The notes beneath the pieces were generated by a model. It saw nothing but the letters and a program-made list of their open reading frames with translations, did not search any database and was not told the origin of the DNA. The position numbers and the translations under genes were made by a program. From Gracilimonas sp017641085 (GTDB lineage Bacteria > Bacteroidota > Rhodothermia > Balneolales > Balneolaceae), in the NCBI RefSeq assembly GCF_046115515.1, contig NZ_CP175953.1: DNA of 64,000 nucleotides, one strand, 5' to 3'. Below are positions 15,694 to 25,521 of the stretch, piece by piece. Positions within the stretch are counted from its first letter, which is position 1; every line of letters begins with the position of its first letter.

Positions 15694-16638
15694 ATGAAAG
15701 CCATTGGTGTTGATCTTGGTGGTACCAACATTAAAGCCGCCGTTGTTGATGATGAAAAAGGAATTGTAGAGCAGGTAACAACCCCCACGCAGGCAAAACT
15801 TGGAAAAGATCATATCCTGAACCGCATTGCAGAAACCATCGGGGACCTGAACAGGAAGTATGAAATTATCGGGATTGGTATGGGTTTACCAGGAATGGTT
15901 TCGAAAGATCAGACTACGGTTAAGCACCCACCGAATTTACCAGGATGGACAGTCGTAAACGCCGCTGAGGAAATCACTCAACGAACAGGCATTCCCTGCA
16001 AAATAGAGAATGATGCCAACATAGCTGCTATTGGCTCATTACACTTTGGTGTTGGAAGAAACTTCGACAGCTTTATCATGATCACCCTTGGAACGGGGGT
16101 AGGCGGTGGAATTATCATCGACCGGAATATTTATAAAGGCACGCAAGGAATGGCCGGAGAGCTTGGCCATGTGATTATCGATTATCATGGACCGCTATCC
16201 AACAGCGTTACCCGCGGGACGGTTGAAGCCTATCTTGGCCAGCGTTTTTTAAGCCGGTTTGCCACTGATTTGATCACTCAAAATCCTTCTAATGAGTTGT
16301 ATGAAAAATTCTCCAACGATTTCGAAAAACTGGAACCGATAGACCTGACTAATGCCGCAAAAGAAGGCAATGAGCTGGCGATAGAGATATTAGCCAAAAG
16401 TGGTCAGCGGCTGGGATATGCCATCATCAACTACGTACATATGATGGATATTCGTAAAATCGTGGTAAGCGGCGGCGTATCCAAAGCGGGTGATTTTCTG
16501 TTTGAGCCTGCAAGAGACATTGTACGAAAACACATGATGGAGCCGTTCAAAGAAGGATTTGAGCTGGTTTATGAAGATCTTGGTAACGACAGTGCGTTAC
16601 TTGGAGCTGCAGGGCTGGCTTTCAACTCTTTTTCCTAA
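15694..16638 (+). CDS. ROK-family sugar kinase-like protein (glucokinase-like) without the zinc motif
   Basis: 314 residues. ATPase core: GVDLGGTNIKAAVV at the start, IENDANIAAIG, LGTGVGGGIIIDRNIYKG and GELGHVII, all typical of ROK proteins, which phosphorylate sugars such as glucose or act as repressors. There is no N-terminal winged helix, so kinase rather than repressor. The usual zinc motif CxCGxxGCxE after GH is replaced by PLSNSVTRGTVEAYLG: no cysteines, although the Glu and following helix are kept. Catalytic Asp in ENDAN is present. The next gene, lptD, starts 12 nt after its stop. Confidence 0.85.
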   Translation: MKAIGVDLGGTNIKAAVVDDEKGIVEQVTTPTQAKLGKDHILNRIAETIGDLNRKYEIIGIGMGLPGMVSKDQTTVKHPPNLPGWTVVNAAEEITQRTGIPCKIENDANIAAIGSLHFGVGRNFDSFIMITLGTGVGGGIIIDRNIYKGTQGMAGELGHVIIDYHGPLSNSVTRGTVEAYLGQRFLSRFATDLITQNPSNELYEKFSNDFEKLEPIDLTNAAKEGNELAIEILAKSGQRLGYAIINYVHMMDIRKIVVSGGVSKAGDFLFEPARDIVRKHMMEPFKEGFELVYEDLGNDSALLGAAGLAFNSFS

Positions 16639-16650
16639 TCAAAGAAAAAC

Positions 16651-19323
16651 ATGCTTACCGTCATTAAGACACATATGGGCAAATACGCGGCGGGTATTTG
16701 CCTGTTTTTTTTGATGACAGCTCCTGTGTTTGCTCAACAGACAGATACGACATCTACGGCTGCTGATACCTCGCAGGTACAGCCGGCTTCCTCAGCTCCC
16801 GGGGGAAGTAGCCCCGTTCCTGATGATGCCGTACAGTTTCAATCTTCTGATTCTCTAATCATCGATTTTTCTAAAGGGAAGAAGGCTTTTCTGTTCGGAT
16901 CAGCTAAAGTAAAGCATACATCCGGGGAGCTAAATGCCGGCGAGATTAATATGGATATCGAAAACTCTACCGTAGAGGCAACCACGGAAACCCCGGAAGA
17001 CACGCTTTCCCGCCCGATATTAATCCGCGATAATGATGAAATAAAAAGCACGCGCATTCTCTTTAACTATAAAACCAAAAAAGGGAAATTTGAAGCGGCG
17101 CAGGTGCAGGTTTCAGAAGGGCACTTAATCGGCTCCAAAATCAAAAATGTAAGTGAGAGCGAGGTTTTTATAGAAGACGGGATATACTCAACCTGTCCGC
17201 CTGAATATCTCTACTACTACATCAAAGCCAAAAAGATGAAAGTGGTAGATCAGGATGAGCTGTTTTTTAGCAATGCCCGGCTGTATATACTGGATATTCC
17301 CTATCCACTGATTTTTCCATTTGGCTACGTGCCTACAGATATTGAAAAGAAAAGGTCGGGGTTGTTAACGCCAACCTATGCATTCCAAAATCAGAACAAC
17401 CGTGGATTGGGACTTCAGAATGTGGGGTGGTTTCAGTATTTCAATGATTACCTGACCGGGCAAGTGGATGGGGATATTTACACCTCCGGCACCTTTTACC
17501 TGAATGGGCGGATGCAGTACCGGAAAACCAACTGGTACAACGGATCGTTAGATATCGGGTATTCAAAAGACCGGGGTCTGGAACCTACAGACCCTGATTT
17601 TGAACAACGGGTGCAAAAGTCGATTGGCATTCAGCATAACCAAACGATTTCACCATATGCGTCGGTATCTGCAAACGTAAACCTTCGGACAGAAGATTAT
17701 CTGAGAAGAAATTCCTATGACATTAACGACCGGGCCGAGACGAACTCAAGGTCAACAATGGCGTACAATTACAAACACCCGGAGAACCTGTTTACCTTCA
17801 GCACTAACGCTCAGCTGAACCAGAACTTTAGCAATTACTCAACACAGCTAAGCGGTCCATCTGCGAATTTCAGATTTCAAACATTTTCTCCTTTTCAAAA
17901 CAGTTCATCCGGCAGTGGTCAGCAGCGATGGTACGAAACCATAAACATAAACTACGACAACACACTCCGATCAAGATTCAATTATAACCCTATTGACGCC
18001 GATAGTGCCGATGTCACGTTTTTTGAAGCACTGACCGACCGGGACTTGTACGAAGAGGCGACCGGCAATCAAAACTATATTCAGGCAGGGTTCCAGCAGT
18101 CGGCAAGTATACAAATCGGGCAACTCGTACCCAGCCAGTTTTTAAATATATCTGCCGGCATAAGCGGAAATGAATACTGGTACCCTTCTTCCATTCGGAA
18201 ATCATACAATGCTGATTCCAACCGGGTGGAAACGGATAAAATGTATGGTTTTGAAGCGGCCCGCGATTTCAGCACCAACCTGAATTTCAGTACTACGGTA
18301 TATGGAATTTCCAACATGCGGATCGGGAACCTGCAGGGATTCAGGCATACCGCACGACCGAGGATTGGTTTTAGCTACCGGCCGGATTTTAGTTCGGAAA
18401 GATGGGGTTATTACCGAACAGTACAGACCGATAGCCTCGGGAATACACGGAAGTATTCCATTTTTGAAGATGAAATTTTTTCCGGACCGGGCAGAGGAGA
18501 GCAGCGATCTATTAACTTCTCGCTCGGAAATGTATTTGAAACGAAAATCGTAAAACGTGACAGCACCGGAGAGGTCACCGAGAAGAATCTGCGCTTTATT
18601 GATAACCTATCACTAAGCACTTCCTATAACTTTGCGGCCGACAGCTTGAACCTGAGTCCGCTGAGTACATCCATTAGTTCGAATGCTATTTCGGGACTGA
18701 ACCTGAGCGCGAACGCCAGTTTTTCATTTTATCAGACAGATTCTTTGGGTCACGAAATAGACCGCTACTACATTGAAGACGGTGACAAACTTGCTCAGCT
18801 TCAGTCATTCTCACTGAGTGCGAGTACCTCTTTTCGGGGAGGGAACGGGGTTGAAGTGTACACTCCGGAATATCGCCGCCGCTATGATCCTTATAACCAA
18901 TCCATATTCAACCCTGTCGATTCCCGGTTCGGTTTGGAGCCGGTTCCGGATTTCAGGTTGCCATGGAGTGTATCCCTGAATTTCAGTTACAGCTGGAATT
19001 ATCGCTTTAATCAAAGCCCACGGAAAAGGGCAACCATACGTGCAAGCAGCATTTCGTTCAACTTAACGCCGAAATGGAAATTCAACACCAATGTGGGATA
19101 TGATTTTATTGCGAAGGAATTTACTCCGTCTCAGTTTTCTTTAACCCGAAACCTGGAGTGCTGGAACCTATCCTTTCAGATCAATCCGTTTGGAGAATTT
19201 CAATACTACTTCTTCCGGTTGAGTGTAAATAGTTCGCAGATACAGAGCCTGTTCCAGAAGCTTCCGGTACTCAAGAATTTGGAAAGAAGTTCAAGTCCTA
19301 CGGGCGCAGGATATGGACGTTAA
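16651..19323 (+). CDS. lptD: LPS-assembly protein LptD, Bacteroidota type
   Basis: 890 residues. A signal peptide (..LFFLMTAPVFA|QQ) precedes a low-complexity Thr/Ser-rich linker to ~55, an OstA/LptA-like beta-jellyroll (KKAFLFGSAKVKHTSGELNAGEINMDIEN.., in part), and a long beta-barrel rich in alternating aromatic strands. Cys near 182 (STCPPEYLYYY) and near 837 (LECWNLSF) may form the disulfide that ties jellyroll to barrel. It inserts LPS into the outer leaflet with LptE. Start: ATG 16651, or ATG 16675 which also leaves a full signal. It converges on ribE with a 4-nt stop overlap and no separate terminator. Confidence 0.9.
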   Translation: MLTVIKTHMGKYAAGICLFFLMTAPVFAQQTDTTSTAADTSQVQPASSAPGGSSPVPDDAVQFQSSDSLIIDFSKGKKAFLFGSAKVKHTSGELNAGEINMDIENSTVEATTETPEDTLSRPILIRDNDEIKSTRILFNYKTKKGKFEAAQVQVSEGHLIGSKIKNVSESEVFIEDGIYSTCPPEYLYYYIKAKKMKVVDQDELFFSNARLYILDIPYPLIFPFGYVPTDIEKKRSGLLTPTYAFQNQNNRGLGLQNVGWFQYFNDYLTGQVDGDIYTSGTFYLNGRMQYRKTNWYNGSLDIGYSKDRGLEPTDPDFEQRVQKSIGIQHNQTISPYASVSANVNLRTEDYLRRNSYDINDRAETNSRSTMAYNYKHPENLFTFSTNAQLNQNFSNYSTQLSGPSANFRFQTFSPFQNSSSGSGQQRWYETININYDNTLRSRFNYNPIDADSADVTFFEALTDRDLYEEATGNQNYIQAGFQQSASIQIGQLVPSQFLNISAGISGNEYWYPSSIRKSYNADSNRVETDKMYGFEAARDFSTNLNFSTTVYGISNMRIGNLQGFRHTARPRIGFSYRPDFSSERWGYYRTVQTDSLGNTRKYSIFEDEIFSGPGRGEQRSINFSLGNVFETKIVKRDSTGEVTEKNLRFIDNLSLSTSYNFAADSLNLSPLSTSISSNAISGLNLSANASFSFYQTDSLGHEIDRYYIEDGDKLAQLQSFSLSASTSFRGGNGVEVYTPEYRRRYDPYNQSIFNPVDSRFGLEPVPDFRLPWSVSLNFSYSWNYRFNQSPRKRATIRASSISFNLTPKWKFNTNVGYDFIAKEFTPSQFSLTRNLECWNLSFQINPFGEFQYYFFRLSVNSSQIQSLFQKLPVLKNLERSSSPTGAGYGR

Positions 19324-19925
19324 AGAGAATCCCGGCCTATTTTAGCCAGGTATTTAACCACGTATTTCCCAATCACGTCAAACTCGAGGTTAACAGAATC
19401 GCCTGCAGATTTTTCTTTAAGGTTGGTGTGTTCCCAGGTGTAAGGGATAATGGCAACGGTGAACTTGTTATCCGATTCACGTGCAACGGTGAGGCTGATG
19501 CCCTCCATGGTGATGCTGCCACGACCTACAATCATGTCGGTGAACTTATCGGGGTATTCTACAGTAATCAGCCAGCCGGTTTCTTCTTTTTCAATTTCCG
19601 TGATGGTGCCGGTGGTATCTACATGGCCCTGCACCAAATGCCCTTCGATGCCTTTTTGAAGTGTAAGTGATCGTTCCAAATTTACCGGGTTGCCTTTTCC
19701 CAGCTCACCGGTAGAGGTTTTGCGCAGGGTTTCTTCCACGGCCTGAACGGTGAAGGTTTCCTCATCAAAAGCAGTGACAGTGAGGCACACTCCATTCACA
19801 GCGATACTTTCATCCTCATGGCAGCTACCTGCAAAAGAGCATGCAATTTTCAATTCCTTGCCACCGCCGTTCAGGGATTTGACGGCAGCTACTTTTCCAA
19901 CTTCTTGTACGATTCCGGTAAACAT
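19320..19925 (-). CDS. ribE: riboflavin synthase (alpha subunit type)
   Basis: 201 residues built from two repeated lumazine-binding beta-barrels: the first begins MFTGIVQEVGKV with NGVCLTV, the second has EGHLVQGHVDTTG and ISLTVAR. This enzyme dismutates two 6,7-dimethyl-8-ribityllumazine into riboflavin. The start ATG 19925 is 4 nt after the ribD stop (19930), so the two are one transcript. The lumazine synthase partner (ribH) is not here, and ribBA is 41 kb away. Some authors name this gene ribC. Confidence 0.95.
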   Translation of the reverse strand: MFTGIVQEVGKVAAVKSLNGGGKELKIACSFAGSCHEDESIAVNGVCLTVTAFDEETFTVQAVEETLRKTSTGELGKGNPVNLERSLTLQKGIEGHLVQGHVDTTGTITEIEKEETGWLITVEYPDKFTDMIVGRGSITMEGISLTVARESDNKFTVAIIPYTWEHTNLKEKSAGDSVNLEFDVIGKYVVKYLAKIGRDSL

Positions 19926-19929
19926 GATT

Positions 19930-21057
19930 TTAAAAATATCCGGTTAATAATATATCATCACCGACCCGGGTCCAGCTGACCTCCTTCAGTTCGGCAATTT
20001 CTTTCATTTTGTTGATGCCAATGTTAATTAGCGATCGGGTTCCGGCTCCCAACAACTTCGGGGCTATAAATAGTTCGAGTTTATCCACAAGGCCCTGTCG
20101 GATTAAGGCGGAAGAGAGCTGCTGACCACCTTCCACTAAAACCGAAGAAATTCCCTTTTCGCCAAGCAGCTTAAACGACTGCCGTAAATCTACATGTCCA
20201 TCTACTTTGGAAACCTGCAGCACTTCTCCGCGAAAATAGTTCTGCTGCATAACTTTCAGCATGGGGTCGGCATCGGTGGCAGAGGCTTCTTTATTCCAGG
20301 TGATGATGGTGGTCTTTTCCTCAAACTTATCTGAAAAAAGATTCAGATCTTTGGGCAGTTCATAGGGGCCGTCAATCACGATGCGCTTGGGCTGACGACC
20401 GGAAACATGACGAACGGTTAGGCTTGGATTATCGACCATGGCTGTTGTTCTGCCAACCAAAACGGCATCATACTCAGAGCGCCATTTGTGAACCAGCTTC
20501 CGGGATTGATCTCCGGTAATCCACTGCGATTCCCCGTCGGCAGCTGCGATAAAACCATCGGCAGTCTGGGCTACCTTCAGCGTGATAAAAGGCCGCCCGA
20601 AAGCTTGATGGTGGATAAAAAACTCATTCAGTTTTTCTGCCTCTCTCTTAAGCACGCCCGTTTCAACTTCAATTCCATTGTTACGGAGATGCAGAATTCC
20701 TTTTCCGTCCACCTCCGGATTGGGATCCTTCATGGCAACCACTACTCTTTTTATGGGAAGCTTTGCCAGCATGGGGGCGCAAGGTGGGGTTTTACCTTTA
20801 TGAGAGCATGGTTCAAGGGTTACGTAAACCGTGGCGTCTTTGAGCTGTTTCTTATCCTTAACCGACTCTACCGCATTTACTTCCGCATGAGCTTCCCCAA
20901 ATTTTTTGTGATAGCCATGCCCAACGGGTTTCCCATCCGATGATACAACTACGCACCCCACCAGTGGATTCGGGGCAACGTGTCCTTTAGCCTGTTCAGC
21001 CAAATCCAGAGCTTGTTGCATCCAGTATTCATCGCTATGCGGAGCTTGTTCGGGCAT
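19930..21057 (-). CDS. ribD: bifunctional diaminohydroxyphosphoribosylaminopyrimidine deaminase / uracil reductase
   Basis: 375 residues from ATG 21057 (MPEQAPHSDEYWMQQALDLA). Residues ~10-150 form the cytidine-deaminase-like half: zinc His in GEAHAEVNA and PCSHKGKTPPC for the two Cys ligands. Residues ~150-375 form the NADPH-dependent reductase half, GRPFITLKVAQTADGFIA, ..DAVLVGRTTAMVDNPSLTVR and a Gly-rich VEGGQQLSSALI. It performs the second and third steps of riboflavin synthesis. Upstream lies a strong terminator (21107-21129) separating it from the chaperone gene, so ribD-ribE has its own promoter. Confidence 0.96.
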   Translation of the reverse strand: MPEQAPHSDEYWMQQALDLAEQAKGHVAPNPLVGCVVVSSDGKPVGHGYHKKFGEAHAEVNAVESVKDKKQLKDATVYVTLEPCSHKGKTPPCAPMLAKLPIKRVVVAMKDPNPEVDGKGILHLRNNGIEVETGVLKREAEKLNEFFIHHQAFGRPFITLKVAQTADGFIAAADGESQWITGDQSRKLVHKWRSEYDAVLVGRTTAMVDNPSLTVRHVSGRQPKRIVIDGPYELPKDLNLFSDKFEEKTTIITWNKEASATDADPMLKVMQQNYFRGEVLQVSKVDGHVDLRQSFKLLGEKGISSVLVEGGQQLSSALIRQGLVDKLELFIAPKLLGAGTRSLINIGINKMKEIAELKEVSWTRVGDDILLTGYF

Positions 21058-21106
21058 GTAGAAATGTAACAGATTTGTGTGAATCGAATATGAGCTAAAC
21101 AAAAAA

Positions 21107-21129
21107 GGGTGAGAAGAAACTTCTCACCC
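21107..21129 (-). terminator. strong hairpin terminator, bidirectional form
   Basis: GGGTGAGAAG (21107-21116), loop AAA, CTTCTCACCC (21120-21129), a perfect 10-bp stem. The minus-strand transcript reads on into TTTTTTG; A-rich sequence lies on the other side too. It ends the PpiD-like gene ahead of ribD. Confidence 0.9.
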
Positions 21130-21153
21130 CAAAAAATAAAAATGTGGTTCAGA

Positions 21154-22929
21154 CTATTGCTGAAGCAGTCGGTCGCGGTTGTCCACGATGTTAGCGGCTT
21201 CGCGAAGTTGTTCTAACCAAATGGAGGTAAACTCCTGAGTTTTTTGCTGCTCCAGACGCTGACGAATAGTTTGTCGCTGGTCGGGAGTTAAGTTGGCTAA
21301 ATCAGCGTCCATTTTGCTGATTAACTGAACTACAAAAGCTGCGCTGTTTCCGGCAATAACTCCGGACGTTTCGCCTTCATCGAGGGCAAAAATGGCACCT
21401 ACTACTCGAGGTTCTCGGCCAGCTCCGGGAAGTACCGTTGCGCTGGCGCGGAGGTTGTCTTCGTTGCGAATTTCTTTATCGGTGCTTTCAGCTAAAGCAG
21501 AAAGTGTTTGGTTCTGAGCTAAAAGATTTTCCACTTTCTCAACGGTCAGTTCTTTGCGTCGCTCAACCTTTACCAGGGTTTCTACCTGTGACTTCACTTC
21601 CTCAAAAGGACGATAGCCTTCCGGGGTAATCTCTTCAACCCGAAGCACAACAAAATCGGAGCTTAGCTCCAATGCGTTGGAAATGTCGCCTTCATCAGCT
21701 GTTTCCAGGAAATTCATAATTTGCTTACTGCTTCCAAGGCCGGAGATAAAATCATTCCCCTTGGTTGCAAACGCTTCTTTCACTTCAAGTCCGCGGGTTT
21801 CAGCTTCTTCATCGAATGAGGATTCCTCAGAGGCAAAGAATTCAAAGTCGGCGGCAGCTTCGTTAGCTTCATCTATGGTAGATGGCAACGCCTGAATGTT
21901 ATAGCTCATGATTTGAAACTTAACTTCATTACCCTGCTCGGCTGTTTTCTTAAGAATAGCGGCCTGGTTAGAAGTCAGGATTACGTCAGACACTTCTCCA
22001 ATTTCAAGATCCAGAACGGGGGTGTATTCTTCCCGGATGTCATCTTCAGACACAAAAGCATTTTGATACTGATTAGAGGAACCCTGGCGAGCCAGAAACA
22101 ATGAGTCGTTTTCAGAATTCTCAAAAGGTGTTATCAGTTCACGAACATCTTCCACAATTTGAGCCGTATCGCTGGCGGTTGGAAGCTTACTGAACGTAAC
22201 ATACTGAATACGGTAGCTTTCGTCGCGGCTGTAGCGCTCTCTGTTTTTGTTGTAGAATTCGCGAAGCTCTGCATCAGAAACTTCCAGCTGTTGCTCGGTT
22301 ACTTCACTGTAGGGAAAGCGAATGTAATTTACGTTTGCCGTGCTGTTATTCTTTACAAACTCTCTTTCCACTTCTCCCTCAGTTACCTGGAGTCCGGCCG
22401 AAATATAGTTGTTCAGCTTTTGCTGACGACGCTGTTCGCGGAGTTGCATCTCAAGGGCAACAGCTTGTTGAGAAAACTCACTGGAAGAAAGAACCTGCTG
22501 AACGGCTGCTCGGTCAATGGTGCCGTCTTCGCGGGTAAAGTTTTGACGAATTACAGGGGCAGGATTCTCTCCATATACCATGTCCAGCACTTCCTGGTCG
22601 GAAACGGTGATGCCTAAGTCGTCCATTTTTTGGCGGAGTAAGCGGGAGTTAACCAGCTCATTCCAGGCCTGAGTTTCATAATATGCACGCATTTCCGGTG
22701 TCATTGAATTTCCGGTTTGCTGGCTGTATGCATTAGAATAATACTGGATACGGCTTTGATATTCTTCATTGGAGATCTTATCACCATTCACACTACCTAA
22801 TGAACTTGGTCCGGCCTGCATGGCTTCAAAAAAGTTTACATCAGACAAAACCCACAAAAGGCCAAAAGATCCAATCAGCACCCACAAGATGACACCGGTG
22901 CTGTTTCTCATTTTTTCCATTACACCCAT
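21154..22929 (-). CDS. PpiD/SurA-type membrane-anchored peptidyl-prolyl isomerase or chaperone
   Basis: 591 residues. N-terminal anchor helix (GVILWVLIGSFGLLWVLSDV, ~12-31), then a SurA_N-like region: 'GSVNGDKISNEEYQSRIQYY..' and 'WNELVNSRLLRQKMDDLGITVSDQEV', the PpiD arrangement. A parvulin-like region follows between ~330 and 450 (FEFFASEESSFDEEA.., FVVLRVEEI) with weak similarity, and a helical C-terminal segment. It should face the periplasm and help fold outer-membrane proteins. Catalytic residues of the parvulin part are not clear, so it may be chaperone only. Ends in a strong terminator. Confidence 0.85.
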   Translation of the reverse strand: MGVMEKMRNSTGVILWVLIGSFGLLWVLSDVNFFEAMQAGPSSLGSVNGDKISNEEYQSRIQYYSNAYSQQTGNSMTPEMRAYYETQAWNELVNSRLLRQKMDDLGITVSDQEVLDMVYGENPAPVIRQNFTREDGTIDRAAVQQVLSSSEFSQQAVALEMQLREQRRQQKLNNYISAGLQVTEGEVEREFVKNNSTANVNYIRFPYSEVTEQQLEVSDAELREFYNKNRERYSRDESYRIQYVTFSKLPTASDTAQIVEDVRELITPFENSENDSLFLARQGSSNQYQNAFVSEDDIREEYTPVLDLEIGEVSDVILTSNQAAILKKTAEQGNEVKFQIMSYNIQALPSTIDEANEAAADFEFFASEESSFDEEAETRGLEVKEAFATKGNDFISGLGSSKQIMNFLETADEGDISNALELSSDFVVLRVEEITPEGYRPFEEVKSQVETLVKVERRKELTVEKVENLLAQNQTLSALAESTDKEIRNEDNLRASATVLPGAGREPRVVGAIFALDEGETSGVIAGNSAAFVVQLISKMDADLANLTPDQRQTIRQRLEQQKTQEFTSIWLEQLREAANIVDNRDRLLQQ

Positions 22930-23065
22930 AAAAGGTTACCTCTAAAAAACATTAATTAAATTGCGATTTGATTACTGCAGGTGTCTTTTTAACCTCTGGC
23001 AGTAAGCTTGGAAATATAAGTGAATACCCAAGGAATTGAAAGCAAATTAAACAATAAGGTTGGGG

Positions 23066-23998
23066 TTAAAATACCTCAATGAGTCTCATATGCTTCAAAT
23101 ATTTTCCGGGCTCATCGTTCATATTTTTGATCAGCCGGTTTAAATTAAAGGATAAGCTGTCCACATTATTGTATAGAGAAGGGTCGTTGACCATTTTTCC
23201 AAGGGTTCCTTCTCCGTTATTAATCTTGGTTAACACCTCATTCAGCGTAAGATTGGTCTCGTTTAAACCAGAGCTCAGCGTTTCCAGTTCAACACTGGTG
23301 GCTTCCAGGTTGGTGATGAGTGAGTTCAGCTTATCTTTGTTTTCGGAGCTAAGATCATCCATGTTTTGCATGGTCTGTTTTGCTGAAGTAATCATTGCAT
23401 CCAGATCCGATTGCTTACTCTGGATCAGCTGATTTAAAGATCCGGTGCTGGACTGAAGGTTTCGGATGATCCCGGTAATATTCTCTTTGTTTTCATCATC
23501 CAGTGTTTCATTGAGGCTGGTAACCAGTTTTTCGACTCCACGGATGGAGGCAGAAATGTCATTACTGAGTTTGGCGCCTTCTTCAGCAAAGGTATCCATC
23601 ATACCCTGTTCAAAAACGCCTTCAATCGATCCTTGGTGCGGAACCATTTCAGTCGAGTCGGATTTCTTTATTTCGATAAACTTACCACCAAGCACCCCGC
23701 TTGACTTCAATACCGCAATGGATCCTTTAGGTATCTGATACCCTTCCTCAATATTCATGGTGACCAGGGTAGAGTCTGAAATTAACAACTCCATTTGTTT
23801 CACACTTCCAATTTTAAAGCCTTTCACATTCACCACATTTCCGGGAATGAGCCCATATACCTGATCAAACTTAGTATAGATAGTAGTGGAAGTACGGAAC
23901 AGGGGGATATCTTTCATTACCCGGTAGCCGATAAAGGCTACAATAATAGCCACTACTACCGTGATCCCAATTTTTAGTTCGTTGGACACTTTTGCCAA
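23066..23998 (-). CDS. MlaD-family (MCE domain) lipid-transport protein
   Basis: 310 residues. A single N-terminal membrane helix (IGITVVVAIIVAFIGYRVM) is followed by the MCE domain, ~38-115 (YTKFDQVYGLIPGNVVNVKG, FKIGSVK, SGVLGGKFIEI), and then a long heptad-rich coiled segment (LNETLDDENKENI.., SKQTMQNMDD..) to ~290. MCE proteins hexamerise in the periplasm around a lipid tunnel. The gene starts 11 nt after the ATPase gene's stop and is the last of the three-gene mlaE-mlaF-mlaD-like operon. MlaA, MlaB and MlaC are not here, as is common outside Proteobacteria. Confidence 0.92.
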   Translation of the reverse strand: MAKVSNELKIGITVVVAIIVAFIGYRVMKDIPLFRTSTTIYTKFDQVYGLIPGNVVNVKGFKIGSVKQMELLISDSTLVTMNIEEGYQIPKGSIAVLKSSGVLGGKFIEIKKSDSTEMVPHQGSIEGVFEQGMMDTFAEEGAKLSNDISASIRGVEKLVTSLNETLDDENKENITGIIRNLQSSTGSLNQLIQSKQSDLDAMITSAKQTMQNMDDLSSENKDKLNSLITNLEATSVELETLSSGLNETNLTLNEVLTKINNGEGTLGKMVNDPSLYNNVDSLSFNLNRLIKNMNDEPGKYLKHMRLIEVF

Positions 23999-24009
23999 AA
24001 CAAGTTCTC

Positions 24010-24759
24010 CTATGCAGTTTTTTTAGTTATTTGATATTCACTTGCTGAAATGAAATCAATCAAATTTTTATTGTCGCTGTGCTTCATGTCTTCCGTTTTA
24101 CCGAACCAGCTTAGTTTTTGTTCGTCCAGGAAAGCCACTTTCTCTGCTACTTCCAACACGCTATGCATATCGTGAGTGATAACAATGGAGGTGATGTCCA
24201 GGTTGTCGGCCATGGTATTAATCAGCTCGTTAATTTCTTCTGATGTGCGCGGGTCGAGGCCGGAGGTTGGCTCATCATACAATAAATAATCCGGCTTCAG
24301 GATAATAGCGCGCGCCAGGCCCACTCGTTTTCTCATCCCTCCGGAAAGCTCTGAGGTCGATTTTTCCCCGGCATGTTCCAGGTTCACCATTCCCAGGGCT
24401 TCCATTACATTATGCTCAATCTCTTCATCGTTTTGTTCGGTAAAATAGCGAAGGGGAAATGCCACATTCTCATAGGTACTTATAGAGTCGAATAAAGCGC
24501 CTCCCTGAAACAGAATCCCAAAACGCTGGCGGACTTTTCGGAGTTGAGAATAACTCAGCTCAAAAACGCACTTTCCGTCGATTAAAACCTCTCCCTCATC
24601 CGGGTATAAAAGGGCGTTCAGGTGTTTCAGTAACACTGATTTTCCGCAACCGGATTTCCCGATCACAGCCGTAGTTTCTCCATCCTCGATTTTGAATGAA
24701 ACATCACTCCAAACCAGGTTGTCACCAAAACTTTTCGTAAGATTTTTAATCTCAATCAT
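24010..24759 (-). CDS. MlaF-like ABC transporter ATP-binding protein
   Basis: 249 residues. Walker A GKSGCGKSVLLKHL, Q-loop in FGILFQGGALFDS, signature LSGGMRKRVGLARAI, Walker B YLLYDEPTSGLDP and the H-loop ITHDMHSV. The LSGGMRKRV and FQGGALFDS forms are typical of the Mkl/MlaF subgroup that serves MlaE permeases. Cytoplasmic side of the phospholipid (MCE) transporter. It lies 3 nt from the permease gene and 11 nt from the MCE gene, an operon without gaps. Confidence 0.95.
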   Translation of the reverse strand: MIEIKNLTKSFGDNLVWSDVSFKIEDGETTAVIGKSGCGKSVLLKHLNALLYPDEGEVLIDGKCVFELSYSQLRKVRQRFGILFQGGALFDSISTYENVAFPLRYFTEQNDEEIEHNVMEALGMVNLEHAGEKSTSELSGGMRKRVGLARAIILKPDYLLYDEPTSGLDPRTSEEINELINTMADNLDITSIVITHDMHSVLEVAEKVAFLDEQKLSWFGKTEDMKHSDNKNLIDFISASEYQITKKTA

Positions 24760-24762
24760 GAT

Positions 24763-25521
24763 CTACAATAATATTGCGGCCAGTGCAAAATCGGCCAGCA
24801 GTACAAAGATACAACTTAAAACTGTTGCTTGTGTAGTTGCGGTTCCCACCCCTTCGGCTCCGCCAAAAGCAAAATATCCTTTAAAACAGGAAATGGATGT
24901 AATCACAAAGCCAAAAACAACGGACTTTAAAAGCCCGAAAATAATATCCGATTCAAAAAAGAAAGCGCGGGCGCCTTCCATGAATTCAGCTGCGGGCAGA
25001 ATGCCATCCAACGCTCCGGCTGTGACACCCCCGATAATTCCAAAAACGGCCGCGGTAACATAAAGCACAGGAAACATCAGCAGGCCGGCTAAAATGCGCG
25101 GCACTACTAAAAAAGAGACGGAGTTAAAGCCCATCGATTCCAATGCATCTATCTGCTCGCTTACACGCATGGTTCCCAATTCCGTGGAAATTCGGGCGCC
25201 TACTTTCCCGGCCAAAACCAGTGCACTGATTACAGCCGCTAATTCAATAACAATAGACTGGGCCACAATTGAGCCAATGATGGAGCTGGGATAAATGTCG
25301 GTATCCAGCTGGTAAGCCGTTTGAAGGGTAAGTACGGCACCTGTAAAAATACCCACCAAAAAAATGATGGGGATAGACTCATAGCCAACCTTCACAAATT
25401 CCTGGAACAGGTTGTTGCGATAAGTACTAAACTCGGTGGATGAACGTAATGCCTGGTATAAAAGCTTGGCGTACTGGCCAAATTGTTTTAAACCGGCCGC
25501 GCCTGGGAAGTTGGAAATCAT
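24763..25521 (-). CDS. MlaE-family ABC transporter permease
   Basis: 252 residues, five to six membrane helices. Family marks: 'RSSTEFSTYRNNLFQEFVKVGYESIPIIFLVGIFTG', AVLTLQTAYQL, VIELAAVISALVLAGKVGARISTELGTMRVSEQIDAL (shown in part; the ELGTMRVSEQIDAL segment is the MlaE hallmark), and ESMGFNSVSFLVVPR. First gene of the mlaEFD-like operon and divergent from porQ across a 91-nt gap that must hold both promoters. Handles phospholipids between the membranes; direction not deducible. Confidence 0.94.
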   Translation of the reverse strand: MISNFPGAAGLKQFGQYAKLLYQALRSSTEFSTYRNNLFQEFVKVGYESIPIIFLVGIFTGAVLTLQTAYQLDTDIYPSSIIGSIVAQSIVIELAAVISALVLAGKVGARISTELGTMRVSEQIDALESMGFNSVSFLVVPRILAGLLMFPVLYVTAAVFGIIGGVTAGALDGILPAAEFMEGARAFFFESDIIFGLLKSVVFGFVITSISCFKGYFAFGGAEGVGTATTQATVLSCIFVLLADFALAAILL

